Translations under genes and position numbers: made by a program
Shown here: piece after piece, positions 16,753 through 25,828 of the stretch
How positions within the stretch are numbered: the stretch's first letter is position 1
Layout: every line of letters begins with the position of its first letter
Origin: Companilactobacillus farciminis KCTC 3681 = DSM 20184
GTDB lineage: Bacteria; Bacillota; Bacilli; Lactobacillales; Lactobacillaceae
Assembly (NCBI RefSeq): GCF_002706745.1
Contig: NZ_CP017702.1
Location: forward strand, 682,001-746,000
Direction: 5' to 3'
Length of the DNA stretch: 64,000 nucleotides
The notes under the pieces: generated by a model
Database searches by the model: none
What the model was told of the DNA's origin: nothing
What the model saw: the letters and a program-made list of their open reading frames with translations, nothing else

Positions 16753-17676
16753 TTAAAAGTTAAATAAATCAGTTGAAAGATATCTTTCACCATTATCTGG
16801 AGCAACTGTTACGACTGTTTTTCCTTTGCCAAGCTTTTTAGCAATCTCGATGGCACCAAAGATGTTAGCACCAGCGGAGATACCTGGTAGGAATCCTTCT
16901 TTGTGACTAACTTTTTGAGCCATCTTGATAGCTTGATCACTAGTTACTTCAACGATATCTGAATATGAGTTTTTATCCAAAGTGTCAGGGATGAATCCAG
17001 CACTGATACCTTGAATTTTGTGAGCACCAGTTTTTCCTTCTTTTAGTAGAGGAGATTCAGCGGCTTCTAGAGCGTAAACTTTCACATCAGGGTATGCCTT
17101 AGTTAAAGCGTGACTAACGCCTGAGAGAGTACCACCAGTACCGACACCGGCAACGAAACCATCAACTGGAGTGTCACCAAAAGCTTCAACGATTTCTTTT
17201 CCAGTAGTAGCTTCGTGAATAGCAGGGTTAGCTGGGTTTTGGAATTGCATTGGCATGAAGTAACCATTCTCGTTGGCTAAGTCAGTAGCTTTCTTGATAG
17301 CACCACCCATACCTTTTGAACCAGGTGTCAAGATCAATTCTGTACCATAGCCTTGCATCAATTTACGACGTTCGATACTCATAGTTTCTGGCATAGTGAT
17401 GATCAAGTGATAACCTTTAGCAGCAGCAACTAATGAAAGACCAATACCAGTGTTACCAGAAGTAGGTTCAACTAGAGTGTCGCCGGGCTTGATCTTACCA
17501 GCTTTTTCAGCAGCTTCGATCATTGATAAAGCGATTCGATCCTTGATTGAGCTACCAGGATTGAAGAATTCCAATTTTACGTAAACGTCAGCGGCGTCTT
17601 CTGGTACGACTTTGTTGAGCTTTACGATAGGTGTGTTTCCAATAAGTTCAGTAATATTTTGTGCAATTTTTGTCAT
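16753..17676 (-). CDS. cysK: Cysteine synthase (O-acetylserine sulfhydrylase)
   Basis: The enzyme makes L-cysteine from O-acetylserine and sulfide using PLP. The 307-residue sequence shows the PLP lysine in [10 protein letters not shown], the substrate loop [11 protein letters not shown], the phosphate-binding GTGGTLSGV and the C-terminal [17 protein letters not shown]. It lies 13 bp after the MetA/CysE-like gene. That gene probably provides its substrate, and both are preceded by the Cys-codon leader. Confidence 0.93.
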   Translation of the reverse strand: MTKIAQNITELIGNTPIVKLNKVVPEDAADVYVKLEFFNPGSSIKDRIALSMIEAAEKAGKIKPGDTLVEPTSGNTGIGLSLVAAAKGYHLIITMPETMSIERRKLMQGYGTELILTPGSKGMGGAIKKATDLANENGYFMPMQFQNPANPAIHEATTGKEIVEAFGDTPVDGFVAGVGTGGTLSGVSHALTKAYPDVKVYALEAAESPLLKEGKTGAHKIQGISAGFIPDTLDKNSYSDIVEVTSDQAIKMAQKVSHKEGFLPGISAGANIFGAIEIAKKLGKGKTVVTVAPDNGERYLSTDLFNF

Positions 17677-17689
17677 AATGATTCTCTCC

Positions 17690-18484
17690 TTAGCAAGTAG
17701 TTAATTTATGTTCCGCAACTGTTTGTAACCAATTGTTGTAAAAATTTTGTTGAGTCTGTTTCCAAGAAAATACTGGTTTTTGGTCTAGTGGTGAATAATA
17801 ACCTGTAGCAGGCATGGGATGCTTGATCTTAGGACTGCCTTGTTCACGTTTTAATTCATCATCTAGTCCATCTTTTTGGTATTCCAAATGTGAAAAAATA
17901 AATGTTTGATGTTTTTTAATTGATTCAACCAAAGTCAACAAGCCATTTTCGCTGACAGCGTCGATTACTAAATCGGGATTCTCCATTAATTGTTGATGAT
18001 CCATTTCGGCATTGCGAGCATGCGGTGCTGGAAAATTATCGCCGATATTGTTGAGCAGTGGGGTATCAGTTAAAATTTGATTTTGGAAAACTCCGAAAGT
18101 TTTATGCGGTAAGATTTTTTTGTCGATATCATATAGTCTATTCAAGGCGGCCATGGCGCCCCAACAGACATAAAGTTGAGGAATATTTAATTGATCGAGT
18201 AGGTCGATTAAATCGTTGATTTCATCAAAGTACGAAACTTGAGGAAAATCTAACTTTTCAACTGGACTGCCGGTAATGATAAAGCCGTCTAGGTCTTTGA
18301 TCTCATCCAAATTCAATGGTTCCATATTGTCAGTGATGCTTGAATCGAGTTGACGGTCAACATAACGAGTAGCTGAATAATAAAATTTAATTTCTACTTC
18401 ATCGCCAAGCACTATTTGAAAATTACGCATCGTATCGAGTTTATTTTGCATTAAATTAAGAATTCCAATTTTGATAGGTTCCAC
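17690..18484 (-). CDS. MetA-family O-acyltransferase, probably serine acetyltransferase by context
   Basis: The 264-residue protein has the homoserine O-acyltransferase fold of the glutamine-amidotransferase-like class. Nucleophile C107 lies in [11 protein letters not shown]199 and E201 in FSHLEYQ, and PHARNAE is the substrate-loop motif. GTG at 18484 is the start because AAGGAGTT lies 7-8 bp upstream; the open frame beyond it runs through the leader terminator and is not translated. Adjacency to cysK and the Cys leader suggests that it acylates serine for cysteine synthesis. I recall lactobacillar members being reported with serine acetyltransferase activity. Homoserine acylation for methionine remains possible. 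Confidence 0.8.
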   Translation of the reverse strand: MEPIKIGILNLMQNKLDTMRNFQIVLGDEVEIKFYYSATRYVDRQLDSSITDNMEPLNLDEIKDLDGFIITGSPVEKLDFPQVSYFDEINDLIDLLDQLNIPQLYVCWGAMAALNRLYDIDKKILPHKTFGVFQNQILTDTPLLNNIGDNFPAPHARNAEMDHQQLMENPDLVIDAVSENGLLTLVESIKKHQTFIFSHLEYQKDGLDDELKREQGSPKIKHPMPATGYYSPLDQKPVFSWKQTQQNFYNNWLQTVAEHKLTTC

Positions 18485-18505
18485 AAGTAACTCCTTCCTA
18501 AGTAG

Positions 18506-18546
18506 AAAAACAAAAAAAGCGAAGCCGACTAATGTCAACTTCGCTT
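18506..18546 (-). terminator. Leader terminator (attenuator) of the cysteine operon
   Basis: On the minus strand AAGCGAAGTTGAC (18546-18534) pairs with GTCGGCTTCGCTT (18529-18517) over 13 bp with two wobble pairs and an ATTA loop. TTTTTTTGTTTTT follows. It ends only about 20 bp before the GTG start of the acyltransferase gene and 29 bp after the leader ORF stop. Confidence 0.85.
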
Positions 18547-18574
18547 GATAGTTTTAGTTTGCACTACTTGATTA

Positions 18575-18673
18575 TCAATTGAGTGGTATTAGACATGCTG
18601 AAAAAGTATAGTAATGTTCGTTCATTACTACACAACAACATGATTCAACTTGTTTTTGATTAAAATTCAACAT
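18575..18673 (-). CDS. Cysteine-rich leader peptide (candidate attenuator uORF)
   Basis: A 32-codon ORF starts at ATG 18673-18671, with a perfect AGGAGG at 18686-18681 (7-nt spacing). It begins MLNFNQKQVES, then has three consecutive Cys codons (TGT TGT TGT, 18640-18632), then VVMNEHYYTFSACLIPLN. Four of 32 residues are Cys. Directly after the Cys run a hairpin TAGTAATG/CATTACTA (18630-18623 with 18616-18609) lies inside the ORF. The intrinsic terminator follows downstream, then the acyltransferase and cysK. The layout matches classical amino-acid attenuators. I could not define a convincing antiterminator; UUGAUA (18578-18573) with UAUCAA (18550-18545) is a weak candidate. Confidence 0.75.
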   Translation of the reverse strand: MLNFNQKQVESCCCVVMNEHYYTFSACLIPLN

Positions 18674-18708
18674 GTCTAATTCCTCCTGCAATTAAGATGG
18701 TTCAAATT

Positions 18709-18733
18709 TACAATTAAAAAAACAATAAGTCAA
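18709..18733 (-). promoter_or_regulatory. Probable promoter of the cysteine operon leader
   Basis: On the minus strand TTGACT (18733-18728) is followed after about 18 bp by TAAATT. It lies immediately after the stop codon of the upstream membrane-protein gene and about 40 bp before the leader ATG. The -10 match is weak. Confidence 0.45.
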
Positions 18734-18736
18734 GAA

Positions 18737-19198
18737 TTATTTCTTTTTCTCTGAGTAAATTGAAAGTGATTCAAATTCAAGATAAGATGCCAAAGTAAGT
18801 GATACGACTAGGATTAAGACTAACCAGCCAAGTGTTCGACCAAGAATCAAAGTTAGTGGTAAAAATGTCGCTACCAAATAGATACTGAGAACTGATAAGC
18901 AAAAGTCGACGGCTAAATTGGCACCGATAACTAGTTTACTTCTTTCCAAAATGAAGAAGAAAAGCAATTCTTTTAAAACTTTACGTGTTGAACTTCGATA
19001 CATAATCAAAACGGGACGTTGGGCAATAACTTTGACCGCAAACATACCGAAAGCACCAACGATTCCACCGACAATGATTCTCCAAGTTAAAGCGTGTAAA
19101 ACTAATGAGTTATAAGAAACGCCAATAATCGACAGACAAAGAATGTAAGGGATTATAAAGAAGAATAAATAGATTACCGCAATTTTTTTATTAGACAT
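18737..19198 (-). CDS. Small integral membrane protein of unknown function
   Basis: I do not recognise this family. The protein has 153 residues from ATG 19198 (MSNKKIAVIYLFF), chosen because AGGGAG precedes it; an upstream in-frame ATG at 19270 has no such site. Four hydrophobic segments are visible: residues 6-28, a WRIIVGGIVGAFGMFAV stretch, a long FCLSVLSIYLVATFLPLTLILG segment and LGWLVLILVVSLTLASYL. The middle cytoplasmic part is basic (RSSTRKVLKELL). It diverges from the CorC-like gene and lies just upstream of the cysteine leader, without evidence of shared function. Confidence 0.65.
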   Translation of the reverse strand: MSNKKIAVIYLFFFIIPYILCLSIIGVSYNSLVLHALTWRIIVGGIVGAFGMFAVKVIAQRPVLIMYRSSTRKVLKELLFFFILERSKLVIGANLAVDFCLSVLSIYLVATFLPLTLILGRTLGWLVLILVVSLTLASYLEFESLSIYSEKKK

Positions 19199-19327
19199 TT
19201 TAGAAAACTCCCTATATACTGATAGACCTATTTTATCATTAAAAAGGCTTATTGTTGAATACAATAACACCTGTTATAATTGTTTTGTTTATATTTAAGT
19301 TTACATATGAAAGAGAGTGCGAGTTAA

Positions 19328-20683
19328 ATGAGTGGTGACTCTTCTGGAGCGTCGCTTTCTGGGCAGCTGATTTTAATAATAGTTTTGACGTTATTAAATG
19401 CTTTTTTTGCAGCAGGCGAGATGGCGATTGTATCCGTGAATAAAACGTCCGTTGAAGGAAAAGTAAAAGATGGCAGTAAAAAGGCCAAGAAAATTTTACA
19501 TATGATCAATGAACCAAATAAATTTTTGTCGACGATTCAAGTGGCAATCACTTTAGCTGGGTTCTTATCATCAGCTAGTGCGGCAACGACCTTGAGCGCT
19601 AGGATGGAAGTTTTGATTGGAGAATTTCCTGGTAGTAAGGAAATTTCTGTTATCGTTATAACGATAATTTTGTCCTTTATTACGTTAGTTTTAGGAGAAT
19701 TGTATCCTAAACGTATAGCGCTACAACGACCTTACCAAGTAGCTAGTTTCACCCAGCCAATGATCAGCTTTTTCGGCTTGATTTTGAAGCCTTTTGTCTG
19801 GTTGTTGGAAGCAACGATTAATCTGTTGATCAAGATCACACCGATTGATTTTGACCAGGCGGATGAACCGATTACCAGAAATGAAATGATTGCGACCTTG
19901 AGAAAGTCTCGTAATAGTGGAACGATTAATTCTGATGAATATCAGATGTTACAAGGAATTATTCGTTTTGGAGATAAGACAGCACGAGAAATTATGGTTC
20001 CAAGAACAGATACTTTTATGATTGATATCAATGATCCGGTCAGTGAAAATATCGATGCTATTTTGAATCAACCGTATTCTCGAATCCCAGTTTACGGTGG
20101 AGATAAGGATAATATCATTGGAATTATCCATATCAAAGACTTATTGAAGAAGTCTCGTGAAGTCGGTTTTGAAAAAATCAATTTGAAATCGATCATGACA
20201 GAGCCATTGTTTGTTCCTGAAGCTACCAATATTGATACATTGTTGTTGAAGATGCGTAGCACGCAAACGCAAATTTCAATGGTTGTTGATGAATATGGTG
20301 GTATCGTTGGTCTTGCAACTATTGAAGATATTTTGGAAGAAATTGTTGGAGAAATCGACGATGAGTACGATCCGGTAACTAAGAATTTCCAAAGATTAGG
20401 TGCAAATAAGTTTTCTGTTGTCGGCTTGATGACCGTGGAAGACTTTGATGAACTCTTTGAAGAAGAAATTCAAGTCGACGATGTCGATACGATTGCTGGA
20501 TATTTGATCATGCAAATCGGTGAGATTCCTGATGCCAAACATCCCAAGTCCTATACCTTGGATGATGGTGTAACAATTACATCTGGTGAATTGAATGGTT
20601 CACGAATTGAAAATGTTATCGTAACGGTTCCTGATGGTAAACTAAAGAATGTAACTACTAATATGTATAAAGAGAAATACTAG
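19328..20683 (+). CDS. CNNM/CorC-HlyC family membrane protein with CBS domains
   Basis: This 451-residue protein has an N-terminal DUF21 membrane domain (residues 10-200: ILIIVLTLLNAFFAAGEMAIVSVNKTSVE, LGELYPKRIALQRP). A CBS pair follows at about 215-340 (MVPRTDTFMIDIND, YSRIPVYGGDKDNIIGIIHIKDLL, MVVDEYGGIVGLATIEDILEEIVGEI). A C-terminal CorC_HlyC domain covers about 350-440. Homologues act in magnesium or cobalt efflux and resistance; this is inference for the present copy. The stop codon sits inside the terminator loop. Confidence 0.87.
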   Translation: MSGDSSGASLSGQLILIIVLTLLNAFFAAGEMAIVSVNKTSVEGKVKDGSKKAKKILHMINEPNKFLSTIQVAITLAGFLSSASAATTLSARMEVLIGEFPGSKEISVIVITIILSFITLVLGELYPKRIALQRPYQVASFTQPMISFFGLILKPFVWLLEATINLLIKITPIDFDQADEPITRNEMIATLRKSRNSGTINSDEYQMLQGIIRFGDKTAREIMVPRTDTFMIDINDPVSENIDAILNQPYSRIPVYGGDKDNIIGIIHIKDLLKKSREVGFEKINLKSIMTEPLFVPEATNIDTLLLKMRSTQTQISMVVDEYGGIVGLATIEDILEEIVGEIDDEYDPVTKNFQRLGANKFSVVGLMTVEDFDELFEEEIQVDDVDTIAGYLIMQIGEIPDAKHPKSYTLDDGVTITSGELNGSRIENVIVTVPDGKLKNVTTNMYKEKY

Positions 20684-20699
20684 TGTATTTCTTTTTTTT
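20673..20699 (+). terminator. Terminator overlapping the CorC-like stop codon
   Basis: AGAAATAC (20673-20680) pairs with GTATTTCT (20685-20692) around TAGT, which contains the stop codon; eight Ts follow. Confidence 0.75.
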
Positions 20700-20766
20700 C
20701 GAGGAAAATTATGTTGTAAATAAATTACTGATTTATCCAATTTTGAATTTTATATATAGGAAGGAA

Positions 20767-20796
20767 ATGCGTAGAATTTTGTTTTTACGCGCTTAA
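20767..20796 (+). CDS. Nine-codon upstream ORF before prfC
   Basis: ATG at 20767 opens MRRILFLRA and stops at TAA 20794-20796, four bases before the prfC ATG. The only good Shine-Dalgarno-like sequence (AGGAAGGAA, 20758-20766) is next to this ORF and 33 nt from prfC. GCGTAGAA/TTTTTACGC can form a hairpin over the ORF. Either the mini-ORF is translated and coupled to prfC, or the hairpin brings the distant ribosome site near the prfC start. Both are inference. Confidence 0.4.
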   Translation: MRRILFLRA

Positions 20797-20799
20797 AAA

Positions 20800-22377
20800 A
20801 TGGATCAAAAACAATTAGACCAAGAAGTAAATAAACGTAGAACTTTTGCTATCATCTCTCACCCGGATGCCGGTAAAACTACTATTACTGAACAAATGTT
20901 GTACTTTGGTGGGGTTATTCGTTCTGCCGGTACAGTTAAAGCTAAAAAGTCTGGACAATTTGCTACCAGTGACTGGATGGAGATTGAAAAGAAACGTGGA
21001 ATCTCCGTTACTAGTTCGGTTATGCAATTCCACTATCATGACAAGGATATCAACATCTTGGATACCCCAGGACACGAGGATTTCTCTGAAGATACTTACC
21101 GTACTTTGATGGCTGTTGATGCTGCCGTCATGGTTATCGACTCCGCTAAAGGTATTGAACCTCAAACTAAGAAGTTATTTAAAGTTGTTAAAAAACGTGG
21201 CATTCCAATCTTCACTTTCATGAACAAGTTGGACCGTGATGGTCGTGATCCACTAGATTTGATTGCTGAACTTGAAGAATTACTAAATATCGAAGGTTGT
21301 GCAATGAACTGGCCAATCGGTATGGGTAAGGAACTAAAAGGTTTGATCGATATTCGTAACAATCGTTTGGAACTTTATCGAAAAGATGGCGATGACCGTT
21401 TCTTGCCAATGAATGATGAAGGACAACTAGTCGAACACAATCCAATCGAAGAAGAGGGCGTTTACGAACAAGCTCAAGGTGAAGTTGACTTAATCAAAGA
21501 GGCCGGTAATGAATTCGACCTTGAAAAGATCCAAGCTGGTAACCAAACTCCAGTCTTCTTTGGTTCTGCTTTGACAAACTTTGGTGTTGAAACATTCTTG
21601 AATACTTTCTTAGATTTGGCTCCAGCTCCTGCTGAACACAAGCAACAAGATAGTGATGAGGTAGTTAAACCCGATGACCCAGAATTCTCTGGCTTTGTCT
21701 TCAAGATTCAAGCTAATATGAATCCTAATCACCGTGATAGAATCGCCTTTGTCAGAATTTGTTCAGGTGAGTTTGTCAGAGGAATGGATGTTAAACTACA
21801 AAGAACTGGCAAAGTTATGCGTTTGAACAATGCGACGGAATTTATGTCTGACCAAAGAGAAACGGTTAAGACTGCGGTTGCTGGCGATATCGTGGGACTT
21901 TATGATACGGGTAATTTCCAAATTGGCGATACTATTTATACCGGTAAGAAATCAGTTCAATTCGAAGATTTACCACAATTTACGCCAGAAATGTTCATGG
22001 AAGTTCAAGCTAAGAACGTTATGAAACAAAAGTCATTCCATAAAGGTATGCAACAGCTAGTCCAAGAAGGTGCCGTTCAATTGTATAAGAAATATACTAC
22101 TAACGACTATATCTTGGGTGCTGTTGGTCAACTACAATTTGAAGTCTTCCAATTTAGAATGAAGAATGAATATAATTGTGACGTTGTCATGAAACCAATC
22201 GGCTCAAGAATTGCTCGTTGGATCGACCCAGAACAATTAGACCCAGCTATGTCTTCAACTAGAAATATGCTTGTTAAAGATTTAGACGACAAACCATTGT
22301 TCTTATTTGAAAATAAATTTGCTGAGAACTGGTTTGCTAACAAATATCCAGATGTTAAGTTAAGTTCAAAATTATAG
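20800..22377 (+). CDS. prfC: Peptide chain release factor 3 (RF3)
   Basis: RF3 is a GTPase that recycles RF1/RF2 from the ribosome after termination. The 525-residue protein shows G1 [10 protein letters not shown]2 [12 protein letters not shown]3 DTPGHEDF and G4 [10 protein letters not shown]. The RF3-specific middle ([14 protein letters not shown]) and C-terminal regions ([18 protein letters not shown]) follow. The length is standard. No Shine-Dalgarno sequence lies within 15 nt of this ATG, which is unusual for the region (see the upstream ORF). Confidence 0.94.
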   Translation: MDQKQLDQEVNKRRTFAIISHPDAGKTTITEQMLYFGGVIRSAGTVKAKKSGQFATSDWMEIEKKRGISVTSSVMQFHYHDKDINILDTPGHEDFSEDTYRTLMAVDAAVMVIDSAKGIEPQTKKLFKVVKKRGIPIFTFMNKLDRDGRDPLDLIAELEELLNIEGCAMNWPIGMGKELKGLIDIRNNRLELYRKDGDDRFLPMNDEGQLVEHNPIEEEGVYEQAQGEVDLIKEAGNEFDLEKIQAGNQTPVFFGSALTNFGVETFLNTFLDLAPAPAEHKQQDSDEVVKPDDPEFSGFVFKIQANMNPNHRDRIAFVRICSGEFVRGMDVKLQRTGKVMRLNNATEFMSDQRETVKTAVAGDIVGLYDTGNFQIGDTIYTGKKSVQFEDLPQFTPEMFMEVQAKNVMKQKSFHKGMQQLVQEGAVQLYKKYTTNDYILGAVGQLQFEVFQFRMKNEYNCDVVMKPIGSRIARWIDPEQLDPAMSSTRNMLVKDLDDKPLFLFENKFAENWFANKYPDVKLSSKL

Positions 22378-22378
22378 G

Positions 22379-22403
22379 AAATCGCTGAATGGCGGTTTTT
22401 TTT
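22379..22403 (+). terminator. Terminator after prfC
   Basis: AAATCGC pairs with GCGGTTT around TGAAT(G), followed by a T run. The stem is short. Confidence 0.6.
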
Positions 22404-22785
22404 ATTGTAAAATTTTAGTGGTAGTACAAAAATTCACAATAAAGGAGGTCGAAAAAAAGTACTTCATAAAGCCTGAGCCTGTAGCATTCGGAGATTTTTT
22501 ATCTCAAAATTTAAAATAATATAATTCTAACTACCGATTATTTTATCAATAATTATTCGTAATATTTCTGTAATTATTCGGGGATTTTTAGTGATATTTA
22601 TCAGATATTCCTTAATCAGATATAGAAATTCTTTAGATTCTTAAGGATTTCTTAAAGTCAAGTAACAAAAAATTACAATTTATTTTCGAATGTTTAATTC
22701 TTGTTACAAATCTTGAGTTTTATTGAAAGTGCTTTTTTTAAATAGTAGTCTATAACTAGATTATTTATTAAGGGGTAACCAATCT
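22404..22785. other. 380-bp AT-rich intergenic region upstream of the GH73 gene
   Basis: No full gene is visible. AAAGGAGG at about 22441-22448 is followed by an open frame reading KKYFIKPEPVAFGDFLSQNLK to a stop, without a standard start codon; it may be a gene remnant. The rest is AT-rich with two AATTATTCG copies and long tracts likely to be the promoter region and 5' UTR of the hydrolase gene (GGGG ribosome site at about 22773). Confidence 0.4.
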
Positions 22786-23790
22786 ATGTCTAAAAAAAAT
22801 CTACTTACAAGTGCTTTAGTACTTGGTACATTAGCTGCAACCGCTACACCTTCTGTAGTGTCAGCTGCAACAACTGAGGATGCTAGTCAAGCTGCATCAC
22901 AAGCAGGTACCGAACAAGTAAATAACAAATCAGAAGATAATAAAACTAATATCATTGCCGGATCAGACGAAAAGAAAGCTGATACAACTGTTGCTAACTC
23001 TGCAACTGTTCAAGCAGCTAGTGAATCCGCAACAAATGCTTCAAGAACTACTGCAATTATTCAAGCCGCTTCAGGAATCACACAAGCACAACAACAAGCT
23101 TTCTTAGCTAGTGCTGTGCCAATGGCTCAAAAGGCAGCTTCACAATATGGGGTTTATACTTCAGTTATGTTGGCTCAAGCTATTCTTGAAAGTGCATGGG
23201 GTACTTCAACTTTAGCTACACAAGGCCACAACCTTTTTGGTATTAAAGGTGATTACAATGGCGCTTATGTAACAATGCCAACATCAGAATGGAGTGCTTC
23301 TCAAGGTTGGTACACAATCAACGCCAACTTCAGAAAGTACCCAAGTTACTACGAATCATTTGCTGACAATGGTAACAAGCTTCGTAACGGTGTTGCTTGG
23401 AATTCAAGTTATTACAGTGGTACTTGGAAAGAAAATACTAGTTCATATAAGGATGCTACTGCTTGGCTACAAGGTAGATACGCAACAGCTCCAAACTATG
23501 CTTCATCATTGAACAATTTGATTCAAGCTTACAATCTAACTCAATACGACGGTAATGCTGAAACAAACGGTGGTTCACAAACTAACAGCAATACTATTAA
23601 TGTAAATAACACTAATGGTAATTATGTTCCATTGTTGGCTTTCAACAGTGATGGTTCTGCTAAGAAGATTACTAACCGTGCTTTAGCAAACAACACACCT
23701 TGGTATACTGACCAAACTAAATCATATAACGGTCACACATACTATCGTGTTGCTACTAACGAATGGGTTGAAGATACATATTTAGCTTAA
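22786..23790 (+). CDS. Secreted GH73 N-acetylglucosaminidase with C-terminal SLAP domain
   Basis: The enzyme is a predicted autolysin cutting peptidoglycan glycan chains. The 334 residues comprise a signal peptide (cleavage near VVSAA, residue 28), a Ser/Ala/Thr-rich linker, and a GH73 domain at about 97-250. Catalytic E135 lies in LAQAILESAWGTS; LFGIKGDYNG and KYPSYYESFADNG are conserved. A C-terminal SLAP-type domain follows (about 280-334: KKITNRALANNTPWYTDQTKSYNGHTYYRVATNEWV) and probably attaches it to the cell wall. The same SLAP text recurs in the NlpC/P60 gene at 30193. Confidence 0.9.
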   Translation: MSKKNLLTSALVLGTLAATATPSVVSAATTEDASQAASQAGTEQVNNKSEDNKTNIIAGSDEKKADTTVANSATVQAASESATNASRTTAIIQAASGITQAQQQAFLASAVPMAQKAASQYGVYTSVMLAQAILESAWGTSTLATQGHNLFGIKGDYNGAYVTMPTSEWSASQGWYTINANFRKYPSYYESFADNGNKLRNGVAWNSSYYSGTWKENTSSYKDATAWLQGRYATAPNYASSLNNLIQAYNLTQYDGNAETNGGSQTNSNTINVNNTNGNYVPLLAFNSDGSAKKITNRALANNTPWYTDQTKSYNGHTYYRVATNEWVEDTYLA

Positions 23791-23804
23791 TTTGATTTTA
23801 TTGG

Positions 23805-23830
23805 ACGTTCTCTTAGGGGGACGTTTTTTT
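23805..23830 (+). terminator. Terminator after the GH73 gene
   Basis: ACGTTCTC (23805-23812) pairs with GGGGACGT (23817-23824) with G-T pairs, followed by seven Ts. Confidence 0.7.
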
Positions 23831-23908
23831 GTTGCATTAGTTGTTGTCCTAAGGGTCTTATTCGTTTATTATTAGTAAATGTATTTTTAAAATGAGAGAG
23901 TAGTTTAT

Positions 23909-25243
23909 ATGAATGAAAAGTTAACTTGGAGAAATTTATTTTTTATCGGCTTAATGTTATTTGGATTGTTTTTTGGAGCTGGAAATTTAATTTTCCCCGT
24001 ATTTTTAGGACAACAAGCTGGTAGTAATGTCTTTGGCGCTATTATCGGATTGTTGATAACGGGAGTGGGATTGCCACTTCTAGGAGTTGCCAGTATGGGA
24101 ATGACTGGTAGCAACAGTGTCTTTGACTTAGCAGAAAAAGTTAATCGACCTTTTGCCTATATTTTTACGATTTTGTTGTATTTGACGATGGGACCATTGT
24201 TTGCGATTCCACGTTTGGCAACAATTTCTTTTCAGTTGGGTTTGGCACCATTCATCAGTAAAAACCATCAAAGTTTCGTTCTGCTGATTTTTTCAGCTTT
24301 ATTTTTCGGCTTAACTTTTTGGTTAGCGAGAAAACCTAGTAAGTTGATGACGTATGTTGGTAAGTGGTTGACGCCAATTTTCTTGATTTTGTTAGGAATT
24401 TTAGTAGTGACAGCTTTCATCAAACCAATGGGGAGTTTAAATGTGGCTCCTCAAGGTCAATACGTTGATCATGCCATCTTGAGTGGTTTTACTGAAGGTT
24501 ACAATACGATGGATGCCTTAGCCTCATTGGCATTTGGCGTAGTGGTAATCGACACGATCAAGTCATTAGGAGTAAAACATCCCCAACAAATTGCTAAAGA
24601 TACGATCAAATCCGGTTTGATCAGTGTGATTTTAATGGGAATCATCTATGCTTTCTTGGCTTTGATAGGGACGATGAGTGTCAATAAATTTCCTTTGGCA
24701 GCTAATGGTGGAGTGACTTTGGCTCAAGTATTCAATTATTATTTTGGTTCTTTTGGTAGTTTGTTATTAGCTCTGATTGCTATCATTGCCTGTTTAAAAA
24801 CTTCTATTGGTTTAACTTCGGCTTTTGGTGAAACAGCTACAGAAATGTTTCCTAAATTCAATTATCAGGCTGTTTTAGCCTTGGCAATTGGTTTGTCATT
24901 TTTAGTTGCTAATATTGGTCTAACGAAGTTGATCAATTATTCGACACCGGTGTTAATGTTCTTATATCCATTGGCTATCGTTTTGATCATAATTTCAGTT
25001 TTGAATCCAATCATTGGTGAATCAAAGTGGTTATTCGGCATCACAGTTTTGTTCACTCTGATACCTGCGCTTTTTGCCGGAATTGCTGCCTTGCCTAAAA
25101 CAATGCAAAGTGGATTTATTCAACAAATTTTAGCTTGGAATCAATATTTGCCATTGTCAAAATTGAGTCTAGGTTGGGTAATACCAGCTTTGTTTGGTTT
25201 AGTATTTGGTTTTATAATTAGCCGCTTTAAAAGTGAAAAATAA
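23909..25243 (+). CDS. brnQ: Branched-chain amino acid:cation symporter
   Basis: The 444-residue protein has about twelve transmembrane segments and the BrnQ family opening LFFIGLMLFGLFFGAGNLIFP. Conserved LTMGPLFAIPRLATISF and TEGYNTMDALASLAFGVVVI follow. It imports leucine, isoleucine and valine with a cation. The gene is monocistronic, ends in a strong GC-rich terminator, and has a GAGAG ribosome site. Confidence 0.92.
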   Translation: MNEKLTWRNLFFIGLMLFGLFFGAGNLIFPVFLGQQAGSNVFGAIIGLLITGVGLPLLGVASMGMTGSNSVFDLAEKVNRPFAYIFTILLYLTMGPLFAIPRLATISFQLGLAPFISKNHQSFVLLIFSALFFGLTFWLARKPSKLMTYVGKWLTPIFLILLGILVVTAFIKPMGSLNVAPQGQYVDHAILSGFTEGYNTMDALASLAFGVVVIDTIKSLGVKHPQQIAKDTIKSGLISVILMGIIYAFLALIGTMSVNKFPLAANGGVTLAQVFNYYFGSFGSLLLALIAIIACLKTSIGLTSAFGETATEMFPKFNYQAVLALAIGLSFLVANIGLTKLINYSTPVLMFLYPLAIVLIIISVLNPIIGESKWLFGITVLFTLIPALFAGIAALPKTMQSGFIQQILAWNQYLPLSKLSLGWVIPALFGLVFGFIISRFKSEK

Positions 25244-25255
25244 ATATAACTAAAT

Positions 25256-25279
25256 AACCCCGGCATGCCGGGGTTTTAT
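25256..25279 (+). terminator. Terminator after brnQ
   Basis: AACCCCGGC pairs with GCCGGGGTT around a 2-nt centre, followed by Ts. It is one of the most GC-rich stems in the window. Confidence 0.85.
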
Positions 25280-25699
25280 TGTATAAAAATAGACATGAGC
25301 TTACTCATATCAATATAATTAAGGCATCCAAACCAATCATAAAGGAGTATTCATGTCCATATCTATTTTACAATAATCGATTACTACAATTCATCATTCT
25401 TTTACTCGTTTTTCCAAATTGGTGAACTTATGTGATATTTTGAGAACTTCAAATATTAAAAAGTCTAAAGTCATCAAGGTTTATTTTCGTTATCACGGTC
25501 GTCAATGTATGGAAGACAGTTGATTTTTAAGATATTTATTACGTTACTTCTTATCTTCCCAACGTTCTCCGCAGTTTGAGTTTGAATATTAATGTCTACA
25601 GCAAAAAGATTTGTGACTTCTCAAAAGGTATAATGTCAATTCGATATATGAACTATTTATACTATTTTTTTGTTAAATTTCTAAAAATTTGATGTACAA
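25280..25699. other. Intergenic region with possible decayed coding sequence
   Basis: This stretch has no intact ORF. In one frame an AAAGGAG site precedes ATG at 25353 (MSISILQ, then stop). The frame reopens as FTRFSKLVNLCDILRTSN and YFRYHGRQCMEDS, and a neighbouring frame continues as QLIFKIFITLLLIFPTFSAV. The pattern of restarts looks like an eroded gene, perhaps a transposase N-terminus, but I cannot identify it. Confidence 0.35.
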
Positions 25700-25763
25700 A
25701 AATAGCATCTGTGCTAGAAAATAAGTTCCAAATTTGGATTCACATTCTAGACAGATGCTATTT
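25700..25763. terminator. Long hairpin 3' of the SDR gene
   Basis: AAATAGCATCTGT-CTAGAA (25700-25719) pairs with TTCTAG-ACAGATGCTATTT (25745-25763), about 18 bp with one internal mismatch and a 25-nt loop. It lies on the 3' side of the minus-strand SDR gene. Confidence 0.55.
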
Positions 25764-25828
25764 GCTTATATTTTTATATGTACGTTATTAATAATATCTA
25801 CTAATGTTTTCTAGCAATCAAAGTTTGA

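Noticed and set aside
22441..22522. Open frame after AAAGGAGG reading KPEPVAFGDFLSQNLK
   Set aside because: There is no ATG, GTG or TTG at a usable distance, so it was not called as a gene; noted in the intergenic entry.
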